DNA of 57,618 nucleotides, from the NCBI RefSeq assembly GCF_903933125.1, contig NZ_CAIZIZ010000148.1:1-57618 (forward strand), in the 5' to 3' direction. This stretch comes from an uncultured Lamprocystis sp. (lineage in GTDB: Bacteria; Pseudomonadota; Gammaproteobacteria; Chromatiales; Chromatiaceae). The first letter of the stretch is position 1; every line of letters begins with the position of its first letter. Position numbers and translations under genes: made by a program. This document shows, in pieces, positions 47,669 through 57,618 of this stretch. The notes beneath the pieces were generated by a model that was given only the letters and a program-made list of their open reading frames with translations, was not told where the DNA came from and did not search any database.

Positions 47669-47696
47669 AGCCGGCGGGTGCCGCGCCTCATCCCCC

Positions 47697-47800
47697 TGTG
47701 GGAGCGGCCTCCGGCCGCGACGGGGCCGCAGGATATCCAACATCGGCTCTCACCACAACGGCGCATCGCGGCCAGAGGCCGCTCCCACGGCGGGCTTTTT
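47697..47800. repeat. Long inverted repeat (TGTGGGAGCGGCCTCCGGCCGCGA / TCGCGGCCAGAGGCCGCTCCCA) followed by T-run
   Basis: Arms 47697-47720 and 47766-47787 with ~45-nt spacer, then GGCGGGCTTTTTT. Confidence 0.82.
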
Positions 47801-47869
47801 TAGCCGCTAAAGCGCATTCAGCCGCGCTATCCGCCGCCCTGAGTTGGCAGTTACGACAAACGAACCACC

Positions 47870-49000
47870 ATGACAACCCTGACCGTCTCGCTCGGCGCGC
47901 GCAGCTATCCCATTTATATCGGTACCGGACTGATCGCCGATCCCGACCACTACCGCCCGCATATCCAGGGCGGTCAAGTGATGGTTGTGACCAACGAGAC
48001 GGTCGCACCGCTCTATCTGGAGGCCGCGTGCGCCGCCTTGACCGGGTTGCGCGTCAGCACCCTGATCCTGCCCGACGGCGAGGTCTACAAGACGCAGGAC
48101 GCGCTGAACCGCATCTATGATGCCCTTTTGGCCGAGCGTTTCAGTCGCGACTGTACCCTGATTGCCCTGGGCGGCGGCGTGATCGGCGACATGGCCGGCT
48201 TCGCCGCCGCCAGCTACCAGCGCGGGGTCGCCTTTATTCAGATCCCGACTACTCTGCTTGCTCAGGTCGACTCCTCGGTCGGTGGCAAGACCGGCATCAA
48301 TCACCCGTTGGGTAAGAACATGATCGGGGCCTTCCACCAGCCCCGGGCCGTCATCGCGGACACCGCCACGCTGAACACCTTGTCCGACCGCGAGCTCTCG
48401 GCTGGCCTGGCGGAAGTGATCAAGTACGGGCTGATTCGTGACCCCGATTTTTTCGACTGGCTCGACACACATCTCATGGCTCTGCGTGACCGGGATCCGG
48501 ACACCCTGGCAGAGGCGATTCGCCGCTCCTGCGAGAACAAGGCGCAGGTGGTGGCCGCGGATGAACTGGAAAACGGTGAGCGCGCGCTGCTGAATCTGGG
48601 CCATACCTTCGGGCATGCCATCGAGACCGGCACCGGCTACGGCAACTGGCTCCACGGCGAGGCGGTCGGTGTCGGCATGTGCATGGCCGCGGACCTGTCC
48701 GCACGTCTGGGCTGGCTGAGCGCCGCGGCGCTGCAAAGCACGCGCAACCTGATCGGGCGCGCCGGCCTTCCAATCGCGCCGCCGCCCGATCTCCCGGCCC
48801 AGCGTTTCCTAGAGCTCATGGCTGTGGACAAGAAGGTCCTCGACGGTCGTCTGCGTCTGGTGCTGCTGCGCGCGATCGGCGCCGCGGTCGTCACCGATCA
48901 GTTCGATCCGGCCTTGTTGCGGGCAACCCTTGGCGCGAGCGGGCCAGTCACCGACGCCGCTTTCGGAATCGTTCACGAATTGGCGAAACCAGTCCTTTAG
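47870..49000 (+). CDS. aroB: 3-dehydroquinate synthase
   Basis: [59 protein letters not shown]. Confidence 0.95.
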   Translation: MTTLTVSLGARSYPIYIGTGLIADPDHYRPHIQGGQVMVVTNETVAPLYLEAACAALTGLRVSTLILPDGEVYKTQDALNRIYDALLAERFSRDCTLIALGGGVIGDMAGFAAASYQRGVAFIQIPTTLLAQVDSSVGGKTGINHPLGKNMIGAFHQPRAVIADTATLNTLSDRELSAGLAEVIKYGLIRDPDFFDWLDTHLMALRDRDPDTLAEAIRRSCENKAQVVAADELENGERALLNLGHTFGHAIETGTGYGNWLHGEAVGVGMCMAADLSARLGWLSAAALQSTRNLIGRAGLPIAPPPDLPAQRFLELMAVDKKVLDGRLRLVLLRAIGAAVVTDQFDPALLRATLGASGPVTDAAFGIVHELAKPVL

Positions 49001-49129
49001 GGTGATGCCTTTGGCGTCCCGGTCGTTGTCGTTGTTTAACCTATTTCTTACTCGTTACTGTTAGGCGATTTCCGAAGAACTTCGTGATTATAGTTCCGGC
49101 CGCGACCCGGACCAGTTCCGAGATTTCTT

Positions 49130-49195
49130 GACACGATTAACAAGATTTACAAGATTGAGAATAGATAAAATCTTGTAAATCTTGTTAATCCTGTC
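49130..49195. repeat. Perfect 22-bp inverted repeat GATTAACAAGATTTACAAGATT / AATCTTGTAAATCTTGTTAATC
   Basis: Arms 49135-49156 and 49169-49190, extended 4 bp after one mismatch; AT-rich island in GC-rich DNA. Confidence 0.92.
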
Positions 49196-49252
49196 TAAGT
49201 GTATTGGCTTCGCGCTCGCCGTGCTGTTCGGAACCGCCCCCGAGTCGGTAGA

Positions 49253-51190
49253 TTATTTCCCGGAAATTACCTTATCTCTGCCGGGTTCCCCAATCGGTGC
49301 CTGATCCTGCGGTTGCCAATCCGGTACCACGCGCGCGAGCACCCGCAGGCTGGGTTCGTCGTCGCGCGCGAACAGCGCCTCACGCAGGTCGTCCAGTGCC
49401 GCCTGCAGCAGCGACGGGCTGGGATCGGTGTCCTGCCGGACGACATGGATGCGTGGATGCGGGGTATCGGCAAAGCCCTCCGAGGCGTAGAACAATTCCT
49501 CGAATAATTTCTCTCCAGGGCGCAGGCCGATGTACTTGATCGCAATATCGCGGCCCGGTTCGCGGCCCGACAGGCGGATCATCTGCTCTGCCAGATAGCG
49601 GATCTTCACCGGCTCACCCATGTCGAGTACGAAGATCTCCCCGCCGGCACCAATCACCGCCGCTTGCATGATCAACTGGCAGGCTTCCGGGATGGTCATA
49701 AAGAAGCGTTCGATCTCCGGGTGGGTCACCGTCACCGGGCCACCCCGCTCGATCTGCTGCTGGAACCGCGGCACCACGCTCCCCGCCGACCCCAGCACAT
49801 TGCCGAACCGCACGGTCATGAACCGACAGGCGGAGCGCTGATTCAAGTCCCGGCAGATCAGCTCCGCAAATCGCTTGCAGGCCCCCATGACGTTGGACGG
49901 GTTCACCGCCTTGTCGGTCGAGATCAACACGAAACGCTCGCAACCCCAGGTATCCGCCGCCGCCGCCATGATCTGCGTGCCGATGACATTGTTGTGCAAT
50001 GCCGCCTGGACCTGGTCCTCCAGTAAGGGCACATGCTTGTAGGCCGCCGCATGAAAGACGATGTCCGGGCGCGTCCGCTCGAATACCAACGCGACCGCGG
50101 CGGCATTGGTCACGTTGACCAGGTACCGGCTCAGCAGCGGCGGATCGGGGCGGTCCAGCAAGTCCATCTCGATGCTGTAGAGGTTGTACTCGCTGTGATC
50201 GAGCAAGATCAGCCGCCGCGGATTGCAGCGCTTGATCTGTCGGCACAGCTCCGAGCCGATCGAGCCCCCGGCCCCGCTGACCAACACGACCCGCTCCGTC
50301 AGTCCGGCGCTGATGCCGTCCCAATCCAGGGTCACCGGGTTGCGCCCGAGCAGATCTTCGATGGAGACCGGCCGCAGATGGTTGACCGCCACCTGTCCGG
50401 CCATCAGTTCCCGGATCTGCGGTACGGTCCGGAATGGCCGCTCGGCCGCTTCACACAGATCGACCAAACGCCGCATTTCGCTCATCGACGCGCTTGGCGT
50501 CGCCAGCAGGATCACGTCGATCCCGTAGATCTCGACCACCGCCGGAATCTCGCGCGTAGTCCCGCGAATCGGTACCCCATGCACTACGCCACCCAGTCGA
50601 CGCGGTTTGTCGTCCACGAAGGCCACCGGCACATAGCCGACATTGCGGTCCCGTAACAGGTCCCGTACCAGCATCTCTCCGGCCCGCCCCGCGCCGACGA
50701 TCAACACCCGCTTCCCGTCGTGGAAATCCAGCCGCCGATCCTTGAGCCAGCGGTACAGCAGCCGCGGCCCCGCCAGCAGTAAAAACTGAAAGATCACGAA
50801 CAGGACCGGCATCGACCGCGGGATATAGGCCATCCGGTTCAACACGAACAGCAGGAACAGCAGCAGCGTCGTCCCGACCAGCACGGCCAGTGCGATGCGC
50901 ACCAGATCGTGCATCGACGCGTAGCGCCACACCCCGCGGTACAGACCAAAGGCCCAGTACACCGGTACCAGGACCAGCACGACCAGCGGCAACATCCGCA
51001 CCGCCTGGTCGATGAACTCGGGTGGTACCGTGCTGAGATTGAAGCGCAGCCAGTAGGTCAATGCCCAGGCCGCCGGGATCATCAGCAAATCATGCAGAAA
51101 GACCAGCACCCGCGAGCGCGAACGCTGGAACCAATACCGCATCAAGGCGCGACTCCTGCGCGTGTCGACATCCGGGGAAACTTTTTCCAT
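49253..51190 (-). CDS. Polysaccharide biosynthesis nucleoside-diphosphate-sugar epimerase/dehydratase (CapD/WbpM-like)
   Basis: Four N-terminal TM; VLIVGAGRAGEMLVRDLL; VLVSGAGGSIGSELCRQI; HAAAYKHVPLLEDQVQAALHNNVIGT. Confidence 0.92.
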   Translation of the reverse strand: MEKVSPDVDTRRSRALMRYWFQRSRSRVLVFLHDLLMIPAAWALTYWLRFNLSTVPPEFIDQAVRMLPLVVLVLVPVYWAFGLYRGVWRYASMHDLVRIALAVLVGTTLLLFLLFVLNRMAYIPRSMPVLFVIFQFLLLAGPRLLYRWLKDRRLDFHDGKRVLIVGAGRAGEMLVRDLLRDRNVGYVPVAFVDDKPRRLGGVVHGVPIRGTTREIPAVVEIYGIDVILLATPSASMSEMRRLVDLCEAAERPFRTVPQIRELMAGQVAVNHLRPVSIEDLLGRNPVTLDWDGISAGLTERVVLVSGAGGSIGSELCRQIKRCNPRRLILLDHSEYNLYSIEMDLLDRPDPPLLSRYLVNVTNAAAVALVFERTRPDIVFHAAAYKHVPLLEDQVQAALHNNVIGTQIMAAAADTWGCERFVLISTDKAVNPSNVMGACKRFAELICRDLNQRSACRFMTVRFGNVLGSAGSVVPRFQQQIERGGPVTVTHPEIERFFMTIPEACQLIMQAAVIGAGGEIFVLDMGEPVKIRYLAEQMIRLSGREPGRDIAIKYIGLRPGEKLFEELFYASEGFADTPHPRIHVVRQDTDPSPSLLQAALDDLREALFARDDEPSLRVLARVVPDWQPQDQAPIGEPGRDKVISGK

Positions 51191-51571
51191 TACAGGTAAG
51201 GGACCAGTTCAGCGGGCGGCACGGGCGGAGTCTTGAGCCCAGGCAACCTGGTATCAGTCAATCAGAGGGTGCGGCGTGCAGTGATCGCCGCCATGCAGGA
51301 TCGCCGATAACCGCTCGGCCCGCACACACCACCGGGCCGCTTGGCGTTTCGGAAGCAGATAATTGTAGCCGGTTTCGTCATGGTCTTTCTCCGTCAGGTT
51401 CAGCGGATATATCGACGAACACAAGCGCGCCGTCGACAGCGGGCAGTGGCCGGCCTGCCATGACGACAGCACCGTCGCCGCGCCAGGGTTCGGATGCGGC
51501 CAATGTCGCGCCCCGGCCTTGATCCCCGGCCCGGCACTCGCCGCCGTTGGGTTTCCGGAGTTTGTCCTTGA

Positions 51572-52543
51572 CTAAACAACAGGCCGAGTGGAAGCCACAA
51601 TCTCCGCCATGCTTTCGCCAAGATGCCGATAAGGCGCGAACCCTAATTCCCGACAGATTTGTCCGCCGTCATAGAGCGCCGACCCGATGAGTTTGTCGAG
51701 CACAGCGGAGTCGAATACGAAACGGCGGCCACGCATCCGCCCCAGCGCATCCCCGCCCAGCGCGGCCACGCGCAGTAGGCCAGGCGGAAGTGTCCAGCCC
51801 GGTACCCGGCGCCCCAGGGACGCCAAAATGAACTCATAGATTTGCCGTGTGCTATACGGCGTTCCATCGGTGACGACATAGGTTTGGCCCCGTGCGCGAG
51901 GGTCGAGAGTGCAGCGCAGCGCGGCTTCTACGAGGTCGTCGCGATGAACCATGGACCGCGCATTCCCCAGGTCCGGCAGTGGCGGAAACCAACCGGCCCG
52001 CACGGCTCGAATGAGTAGCTCAAGATAGCCCTTGGGGTTCGGGCCGTAGACCAGGGACGGGCGCAAGACCACCGGGTGCGGCACCGCCCCGCTTGCCAGC
52101 ACTGCGTCTTCGGCCGCGCGCTTCGAGCGTCCATAAGGGGACAGGCATGCTGGCTCGAAACCAGGGTTGCTGCCGGGGCCGTCGCCTTTTCCGATAGCCT
52201 TGACGCTGCTGAAGTAGACGAACCCGCGTACCCCCTGAGCGCGTGACGCCGCGAGCAAGTCAAGCGTACTCTGGCAATTTGCCAGTCGGTATTCTTCGTC
52301 GGCGCCGGATCCCTGCGCCAACGCATGGGCCTTGCCTGCCAGGTGGAAAACGCAGTCCACGTCCGCGAGTGTCTTCAGGGGCACTGGTTCCCGGCCGAGA
52401 TCAACCAAGACAGACGCATCCCAAGGCCCCGGCATAGGCCGACGCATGATCGCGCGGACATGCCAGCCGGCGACCTTGAGGCGTCGGCACAGACTTGGGC
52501 CAATAAACCCCGAGGCTCCGCTCACTAAGGCAACGTTGGTCAA
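51572..52543 (-). CDS. NAD-dependent epimerase/dehydratase
   Basis: LTNVALVSGASGFIGPSLCRRL; TTG start at 52543 preceded by GGAGG; YGRSKRAAED. Confidence 0.85.
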   Translation of the reverse strand: MTNVALVSGASGFIGPSLCRRLKVAGWHVRAIMRRPMPGPWDASVLVDLGREPVPLKTLADVDCVFHLAGKAHALAQGSGADEEYRLANCQSTLDLLAASRAQGVRGFVYFSSVKAIGKGDGPGSNPGFEPACLSPYGRSKRAAEDAVLASGAVPHPVVLRPSLVYGPNPKGYLELLIRAVRAGWFPPLPDLGNARSMVHRDDLVEAALRCTLDPRARGQTYVVTDGTPYSTRQIYEFILASLGRRVPGWTLPPGLLRVAALGGDALGRMRGRRFVFDSAVLDKLIGSALYDGGQICRELGFAPYRHLGESMAEIVASTRPVV

Positions 52544-52586
52544 AGAACCTCCAAGATGCAACAACCGTGGTCGACGATGCAATGAG

Positions 52587-53024
52587 TCAGGCCGATTCCG
52601 ACCGCTTTCTCACGCCGCCGAAGACCCACAGCCGCATACCGATAAAGTTGACGATTAGCGCCAGCACGGAGGCTACCGCCAGTGGTATCACAGGGTAATC
52701 TCGCAGCATGGGCCAAACCATAATCTGGCCTGCGAATAGGGCCAGATTCACCGCCGCACCACCGCTTTGCACGAGAAGATACTGCGCCAGTTCGGTCGCG
52801 GTCGTGGCCCGGGATCGTACCGCTGCCTTAGCGGTGAAGACAAAGGCCCGATTCAGCGCCCAGGTCGCCAGCACCGCCCCTGCAAAGGAAAAGAGACGAG
52901 CGATATAAATATTGAGGGCCACGCCCTGCGCAAGCAGAGTCAATATCCCGGCATCGATTACAAAACCCGTCGCGCCGACGAGCGTAAAGCGACCTAAGGC
53001 GCGAAACTCAGACGGTGTCAACAT
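52587..53024 (-). CDS. GtrA family protein
   Basis: FRALGRFTLVGATGFVIDAGILTLLAQG; four TM. Confidence 0.85.
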   Translation of the reverse strand: MLTPSEFRALGRFTLVGATGFVIDAGILTLLAQGVALNIYIARLFSFAGAVLATWALNRAFVFTAKAAVRSRATTATELAQYLLVQSGGAAVNLALFAGQIMVWPMLRDYPVIPLAVASVLALIVNFIGMRLWVFGGVRKRSESA

Positions 53025-53060
53025 GACCTCGCGCCGTATCCCAAGCGCCGGGTGCGCACC

Positions 53061-54014
53061 TTACTCGGCATCATACCCGACCGACTTCAACTGCAGGTAG
53101 GCCAGTCGCTTCAGTTCCCGCCGACCTTGCGTCACAGTATTCAGGATGAGTCCGCTCGCAAGCGACAAAGCGGACAACACCATCAGTCCAACGATCAGAA
53201 ACGCGGTCGGAAAGCGCGGTACCAACCCGGTCTCCCAATAGGTTTGAAGCAGCGGGACGGCCAGCAGGAGACCCAACAGCGCGAAAATTCCAGCAACCGT
53301 TGCGAAGAAGCCAAACGGACGCTCGGCCTTCAACAGACGCGCGATCGTGAGCAAAATTCGCGCACCGTCTGAATAGGTATTCAGCTTGCTCGTCGATCCG
53401 GGCGGGCGCTCCTTGTAGGCGGTTGGTACCTCGTCCACCGGCAGATTCAATTCAAGGGCGTGTACTGTCAGTTCGGTCTCGATCTCAAAGCCCTGCGCCA
53501 GCGCCGGAAAGCTCTTGACGAATCGCCGGCTGAAGACCCGGTAACCAGACAGCATGTCGTTAAAGCGATGCCCGAACATCGCCCCGACCAGTGACGTCAG
53601 CATCCAGTTGCCGAAGCGGTGTCCGGTGCGATAGGCGTCCCCTGAGGTGGTCGCCCGCGCCGCGTTCACCATGTCCAAACGTTCCCGCAGCAAGCGTTCG
53701 ATCAGTCGCGGCGCGGCGCCGGCGTCGTAGGTGTCATCGCCGTCCACTAAGACATAGACGTCAGCCTCGACGTCTGCAAACATGCGCTGGACGACGTGTC
53801 CTTTGCCCTGCAACGGTTGCTTGCGAACCGTTGCGCCGGCTGACCGGGCGTTCGCCGCACTGTCGTCGTTTGAGTTATTATCGTATACGTAAACAGTCGC
53901 CTGCGGCAGCGCCGACTGAAAATCCCGCACCACCGCGGCGATCGTGGTCGCCTCGTTGTAACAAGGAACCAGAACGGCGATCCGCATGTGATCGTTGGCC
54001 ATTGCGTTCGTCAT
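53061..54014 (-). CDS. Glycosyltransferase family 2 (DPM1/GtrB-like)
   Basis: RIAVLVPCYNEATTIAAVVRDF; YVLVDGDDTYDAGAAPRLIERLL. Confidence 0.9.
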   Translation of the reverse strand: MTNAMANDHMRIAVLVPCYNEATTIAAVVRDFQSALPQATVYVYDNNSNDDSAANARSAGATVRKQPLQGKGHVVQRMFADVEADVYVLVDGDDTYDAGAAPRLIERLLRERLDMVNAARATTSGDAYRTGHRFGNWMLTSLVGAMFGHRFNDMLSGYRVFSRRFVKSFPALAQGFEIETELTVHALELNLPVDEVPTAYKERPPGSTSKLNTYSDGARILLTIARLLKAERPFGFFATVAGIFALLGLLLAVPLLQTYWETGLVPRFPTAFLIVGLMVLSALSLASGLILNTVTQGRRELKRLAYLQLKSVGYDAE

Positions 54015-54150
54015 TGCTTCAGATCTATCCGACGGACTTAGGTGTTTCAGTATTGTATCTGTAATAAGATCAAGGGTGTTGGTTATTCCTTCCACCGCTC
54101 AACCGGCCGCGCCGCGACCTTGCGGGCAGCGACGGATGCCACAACGCCGG

Positions 54151-56376
54151 TCAGGGTGCCGGCGGCAGCGCTGAAGGTGGCTTGGGGAGTCGCCGCCAGT
54201 CCGACCGTCGACCGCGCCCCCAGTCGACTGCCCGAGTGAGTCCGTAAACGGCGAGTGCCAAAGAAAAGCACAAGGTCGATGCCAGCATGACCACATAGAG
54301 CGGGAAGGTCACGGTGATATAGCGTTCGATATCAAAGGTGTGAACCAGGGCCACGATCGGTGCGGTCGACAGCCAGAAACCGATGCTGACCAGCGCCGCC
54401 CAGGCCCGCGTCATCAGCAGTCGGGGCATCGTCCGACGCCCGAAAAAGCAGAGCGTTGACCCAATGAGCGTAAGTGCGACCAAGGGTATGTGAGCAGTGG
54501 TCATCCGCTTGGCAAGATCGTTGCAAAGTGTGTCCAGTGGGAGCGGATGAGGAAGTGCGTGCCCCCGGATTCGGCTGCTCCGTTCTTCGACCAGTCGCTG
54601 GACCAGCGCCAAGTCGGGCGCAAAGGTTCCCGGCAACCACGCGTGCTGTTCGTGACGATAACAGTCGTCCGCTGACCGATCGAGCAGAAAGCGCTTGAAC
54701 TGTCGCAAGACCCGTCGCGCGTACAGCCCAGGCGCATCAGCGATACTTGCTGTCAGCAACTGACGATAGGTGCGCACCACGTCGTCGCTGGTCAGGCCGA
54801 AGTAGCGACGCTCCAATGCGATGCGTCGTATTGCGAGCGTATACATGCACCGGTCGCCATTGAATCCCAGGAGCGGCCAGCTCTCATCTTCTTGTACATC
54901 CTTGAGGAACTGCGCCACATCGCGCGCCGCGGTGTCGCCCAGCAGTTGCCGGGCTCGGGAATCCGGAGTCTCCAGCGCCTGGCCTATGATATCCGCATTA
55001 TTACAAAATACCGTGGTTGGCCCAAACAGTCGCGCTGATGCGTCATGGTATTGCTGCGCCAGGTAGCGATCCCCGACGACGACGGCGGCTGGTAAGGCGA
55101 TCATGGCCCCCCAGGTCGCGATCAAAATGGTTTTTTGAAACCGCATCCGCTGTTGCCACAAGCCCCAGGTCGCCAAGAGCAATGTCAATCCGGCCAGCGC
55201 CAACAGCGCGGGCTTCATACCAACGATCGCCGCGGCGCAGAGTCCGGCGCCAAGCGCACACGCTGCCAGGTTTGCGCGTTTCAGTCGATGGTCGAGCATG
55301 AGTTTGAGGGAGAGCCACAGGGCCGCGAGTGCCGCAATGGACGATAAGATCTCCGGTGCGACATAGAAAACCGAGGCAAGGTAAAGGGCGGAAAGCGAAA
55401 AATAGACGACCACGGCGGCTGCCGCAATCAGATGACTCATCGCGCGATTGAACGCTGTGCGTGAGTGATCGAGTGAGCGGGCCGCGAGCTGTCCCGGCAG
55501 CAGGACGATCGCATAGATCAGCGGAGCACCGAGCAGATAGGCGGCAATGTGCAATGCAATGAGGTGATCGAGGGTGCCGCCTGACCAGATCGCAGCAAAG
55601 GCAATCGCCGGATAGACAAACGGCCGCACGAGGTGGCCCCAGTCTCCTGCAAACAGCGCCGTCGCTGCCGGTGCCAGGTATGTGGAACTGTCGGGCTGTA
55701 AGTCAACCAGCCGCCAGGCGCCCCAGAGCGAATGTGCGACAAGTGCAGTGACCAGCACGGCGGTACCTAGACTGAGCAGGATCAGAAAGTGGAAAAATTG
55801 ATGTGAGGTGAGGAGGGTCAGCAATTGCCGCCGCTTGTGCAAGACGATCAGGAGTGCGCAGAGTAATGCAAGTCCCTGCAACCAGGGTGCGATATTCTGA
55901 GTGATACGATAGCTGTACCTGTGGACTCCCGACGCGGGTGATATGCCATCGGTCGAGGAGAACAGCAGGAGTCGTTTCCAGTGAGAATACCGGCCGCTTC
56001 CCAGGCTTCTGATCTCATCATGCCCGGCATGCGCCTTGGGCAGCGGACGCCCGTCTTCAAGGAGTTCCAGCACTGAGCCGTTCGGCGAATCCAAATCATC
56101 GCCACGCGTCGGAGAAAAAAGACTGAACCCCGATTCCTTAGGCAGCCGGAGAATATAGGCGAAACCTTGATCATGTGTAATAGCGCCGGGATCTATGCTG
56201 GCAGTCTTCTCGGGCGCGGTGAGTTGCAACGCGATGGCCAAGAGTACCACCAGTGCCGCTGGCCGGAAGAGCAGCCGGGCCGCTCTTCTCGCAATGAAAA
56301 CAAGCGAAAAAAAGGTTTGGCCGGCTTGGGTCTTTCTATCGCGACCAAACAAAGCGGTAAACAGTGTGTTGTTCAT
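54151..56376 (-). CDS. Large multi-TM hypothetical membrane protein (glycosyltransferase-like topology)
   Basis: 741 aa, many hydrophobic segments; LVDLQPDSSTYLAPAATALFAGDW; located in polysaccharide cluster. Confidence 0.6.
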   Translation of the reverse strand: MNNTLFTALFGRDRKTQAGQTFFSLVFIARRAARLLFRPAALVVLLAIALQLTAPEKTASIDPGAITHDQGFAYILRLPKESGFSLFSPTRGDDLDSPNGSVLELLEDGRPLPKAHAGHDEIRSLGSGRYSHWKRLLLFSSTDGISPASGVHRYSYRITQNIAPWLQGLALLCALLIVLHKRRQLLTLLTSHQFFHFLILLSLGTAVLVTALVAHSLWGAWRLVDLQPDSSTYLAPAATALFAGDWGHLVRPFVYPAIAFAAIWSGGTLDHLIALHIAAYLLGAPLIYAIVLLPGQLAARSLDHSRTAFNRAMSHLIAAAAVVVYFSLSALYLASVFYVAPEILSSIAALAALWLSLKLMLDHRLKRANLAACALGAGLCAAAIVGMKPALLALAGLTLLLATWGLWQQRMRFQKTILIATWGAMIALPAAVVVGDRYLAQQYHDASARLFGPTTVFCNNADIIGQALETPDSRARQLLGDTAARDVAQFLKDVQEDESWPLLGFNGDRCMYTLAIRRIALERRYFGLTSDDVVRTYRQLLTASIADAPGLYARRVLRQFKRFLLDRSADDCYRHEQHAWLPGTFAPDLALVQRLVEERSSRIRGHALPHPLPLDTLCNDLAKRMTTAHIPLVALTLIGSTLCFFGRRTMPRLLMTRAWAALVSIGFWLSTAPIVALVHTFDIERYITVTFPLYVVMLASTLCFSLALAVYGLTRAVDWGRGRRSDWRRLPKPPSALPPAP

Positions 56377-56484
56377 CCTGAAATCAATGGGATAGCAGGG
56401 CTGGAGAAAATGCTGATGTGCGGCGCAAGTCTCTAAGAACTGCTATCAGAGTCTTGGCGCTGCCGGTCGTGACAGCGGTCGCTG

Positions 56485-57300
56485 TTAGCGGTGCAACAGC
56501 AGCACGACAAGTACGATCCTGCTGTAAAGCGATGCCACCAGCGAAAATTGGATCAAGGGATGGCGGCGACCGCCGATTGTCCATAGATAGGGGGCGAGAA
56601 TCGTCTCGGTGAAGTGATGACGTGCCGTCCTGACCAGCGACTTGACGGGCACATAGTTGACGCCGGTGCGGCTGTATTGAAGATTGGCATTGACGACTTC
56701 GGCAACGGTCATTCCGCGTTGGAATTGATTGCGGATACCAAGCATTGCCCACAGGCGGTACCAGATCGGGTTCGTGATCGCGCCGCCGAGCGGAACGAAC
56801 GTATGCGGCTCAATCAGGCTGTAACGTGGTGGGAACGTGTGAATCGCGATCCCGCCGGGTTTCAGAACCCGTGCGATTTCTCTTAGCGCGAGATCATGAT
56901 TCTGGACATGCTCGAAGACGGAATTCGAAAAAACGAAATCGAAGGTTTGGTCCTCGAAGTCCAGCCGGTAATCCGTTGCATTGACTTGGTAGTCGGGTAT
57001 GTGTGCTGGTCTGCCGGTCAAGGAAAAGCGAAAAAAATCCGTATCGGTCGGGTTGCGCCGTTCGACGTAGTCAGCAATATCAAAGCCGTAAGCATCGAAC
57101 CCGCAATCGCGGTAATCGTAGACGGCGCGCCCGCTTCCACAGCCGAAATCCAGGACGCGTGCGCCGGGTCGCAGGTAGATTCCCGCTGCCGCCAGCATCA
57201 GTCGGTGGAGATACACCAGGTTGCATCCAACCAGGTGGTCCGGCAGTCGTTCAATCGCCGCTCGCTGAGCACTCAATATTGCGTACTCGATGTTGCGCAC
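56485..57300 (-). CDS. Class I SAM-dependent methyltransferase
   Basis: RVLDFGCGSGRAVYDYRDCGFDAYGFDIAD; FDFVFSNSVFEHVQNHDLALREIARVLKPGG. Confidence 0.9.
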   Translation of the reverse strand: MRNIEYAILSAQRAAIERLPDHLVGCNLVYLHRLMLAAAGIYLRPGARVLDFGCGSGRAVYDYRDCGFDAYGFDIADYVERRNPTDTDFFRFSLTGRPAHIPDYQVNATDYRLDFEDQTFDFVFSNSVFEHVQNHDLALREIARVLKPGGIAIHTFPPRYSLIEPHTFVPLGGAITNPIWYRLWAMLGIRNQFQRGMTVAEVVNANLQYSRTGVNYVPVKSLVRTARHHFTETILAPYLWTIGGRRHPLIQFSLVASLYSRIVLVVLLLHR

Positions 57301-57546
57301 TCAAGAAAAATCAACGTGCACCAGTTGCCTCCATGGCCCGCGCGTTCGGGTCTCGGGTCGTGGTGTTGCGCGCATTCGCCAGGGTGTCCGCAGCCGTGCA
57401 CCTGATAGGGGCTTCGGAAAGAAGCTAACGTGCATAGCATATCATGATCTCAATCCGGAACTGGTGCTGGTGCTGATCAGCAATTCCAAATTTGGGCGGC
57501 ACCGCGCGACCTCTGGTGGATGCGGCGCGCGCGACCGCCGTGCCGA

Positions 57547-57618
57547 GTCCCTGAGACCGAGCGGCGCGCCTTATCCACCCTACAACGGAGCTGGTTTTGT
57601 AGGGTGGATAAGCGCAGC
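57547..57618. repeat. Palindromic intergenic repeat, right copy (truncated by window end)
   Basis: GTCCCTGAGACCGAGCGGCGCGCCTTATCCACCCTACAACGGAGCTGGTTTTGTAGGGTGGATAAGCGCAGC; near-identical to 5-77. Confidence 0.88.

Noticed and set aside
51254-51472. 72-aa minus ORF between polysaccharide genes
   Set aside because: Some protein-like sequence but no family recognition, RBS or context; possibly a gene remnant, too weak to call.
1-57618. tRNA/rRNA genes, CRISPR arrays, IS elements
   Set aside because: No T-loop/acceptor patterns, no regularly spaced direct repeats and no transposase motifs seen by eye; tRNAscan-SE and ISfinder were not available to confirm.

Overview
The window is GC-rich bacterial chromosome. 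Gene content (pilS, pilMNOPQ-aroKB, trkAH, [NiFe] hydrogenase, PEP-CTERM protein) suggests a gammaproteobacterium, perhaps a purple sulfur bacterium, but that is inference. I identified about 45 protein genes by recognising protein families in the supplied ORF translations. The main find is at 20.66-25.9 kb: a lasso-peptide (RiPP) gene cluster with an Asn-synthetase-like cyclase, PqqD-like RRE protein, B2 leader peptidase, HPr-kinase-like protein and nucleotidyltransferase. Its precursor gene is missing from the ORF track because it is only 58 codons long. I located it on the minus strand at 20837-20661. It encodes MNTTEPCETMRRNPQDDRETYAVPKLQFLGSLRGLTKSQGLGNTPDFTFVMNDPSPAP, with a YxxPxL..LG...LT leader and a predicted S1-D9 macrolactam core. 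The cluster layout is unusual: the kinase gene is inverted inside the operon and overlaps both neighbours, and the precursor is the last gene. Other notable items are an octaheme HAO-like/NapC-type multiheme cytochrome cluster, a soluble-looking [NiFe] hydrogenase with an Asp-rich tail, a (XXK)12 tail on a polyphosphate kinase-like enzyme, a probable 1-nt frameshift in a signal-peptide gene, and several families of nested palindromic intergenic repeats. One repeat occurs as near-identical copies at both ends of the window. No tRNA, rRNA, CRISPR array or IS element was recognised. All family assignments are by eye and no database search was run.
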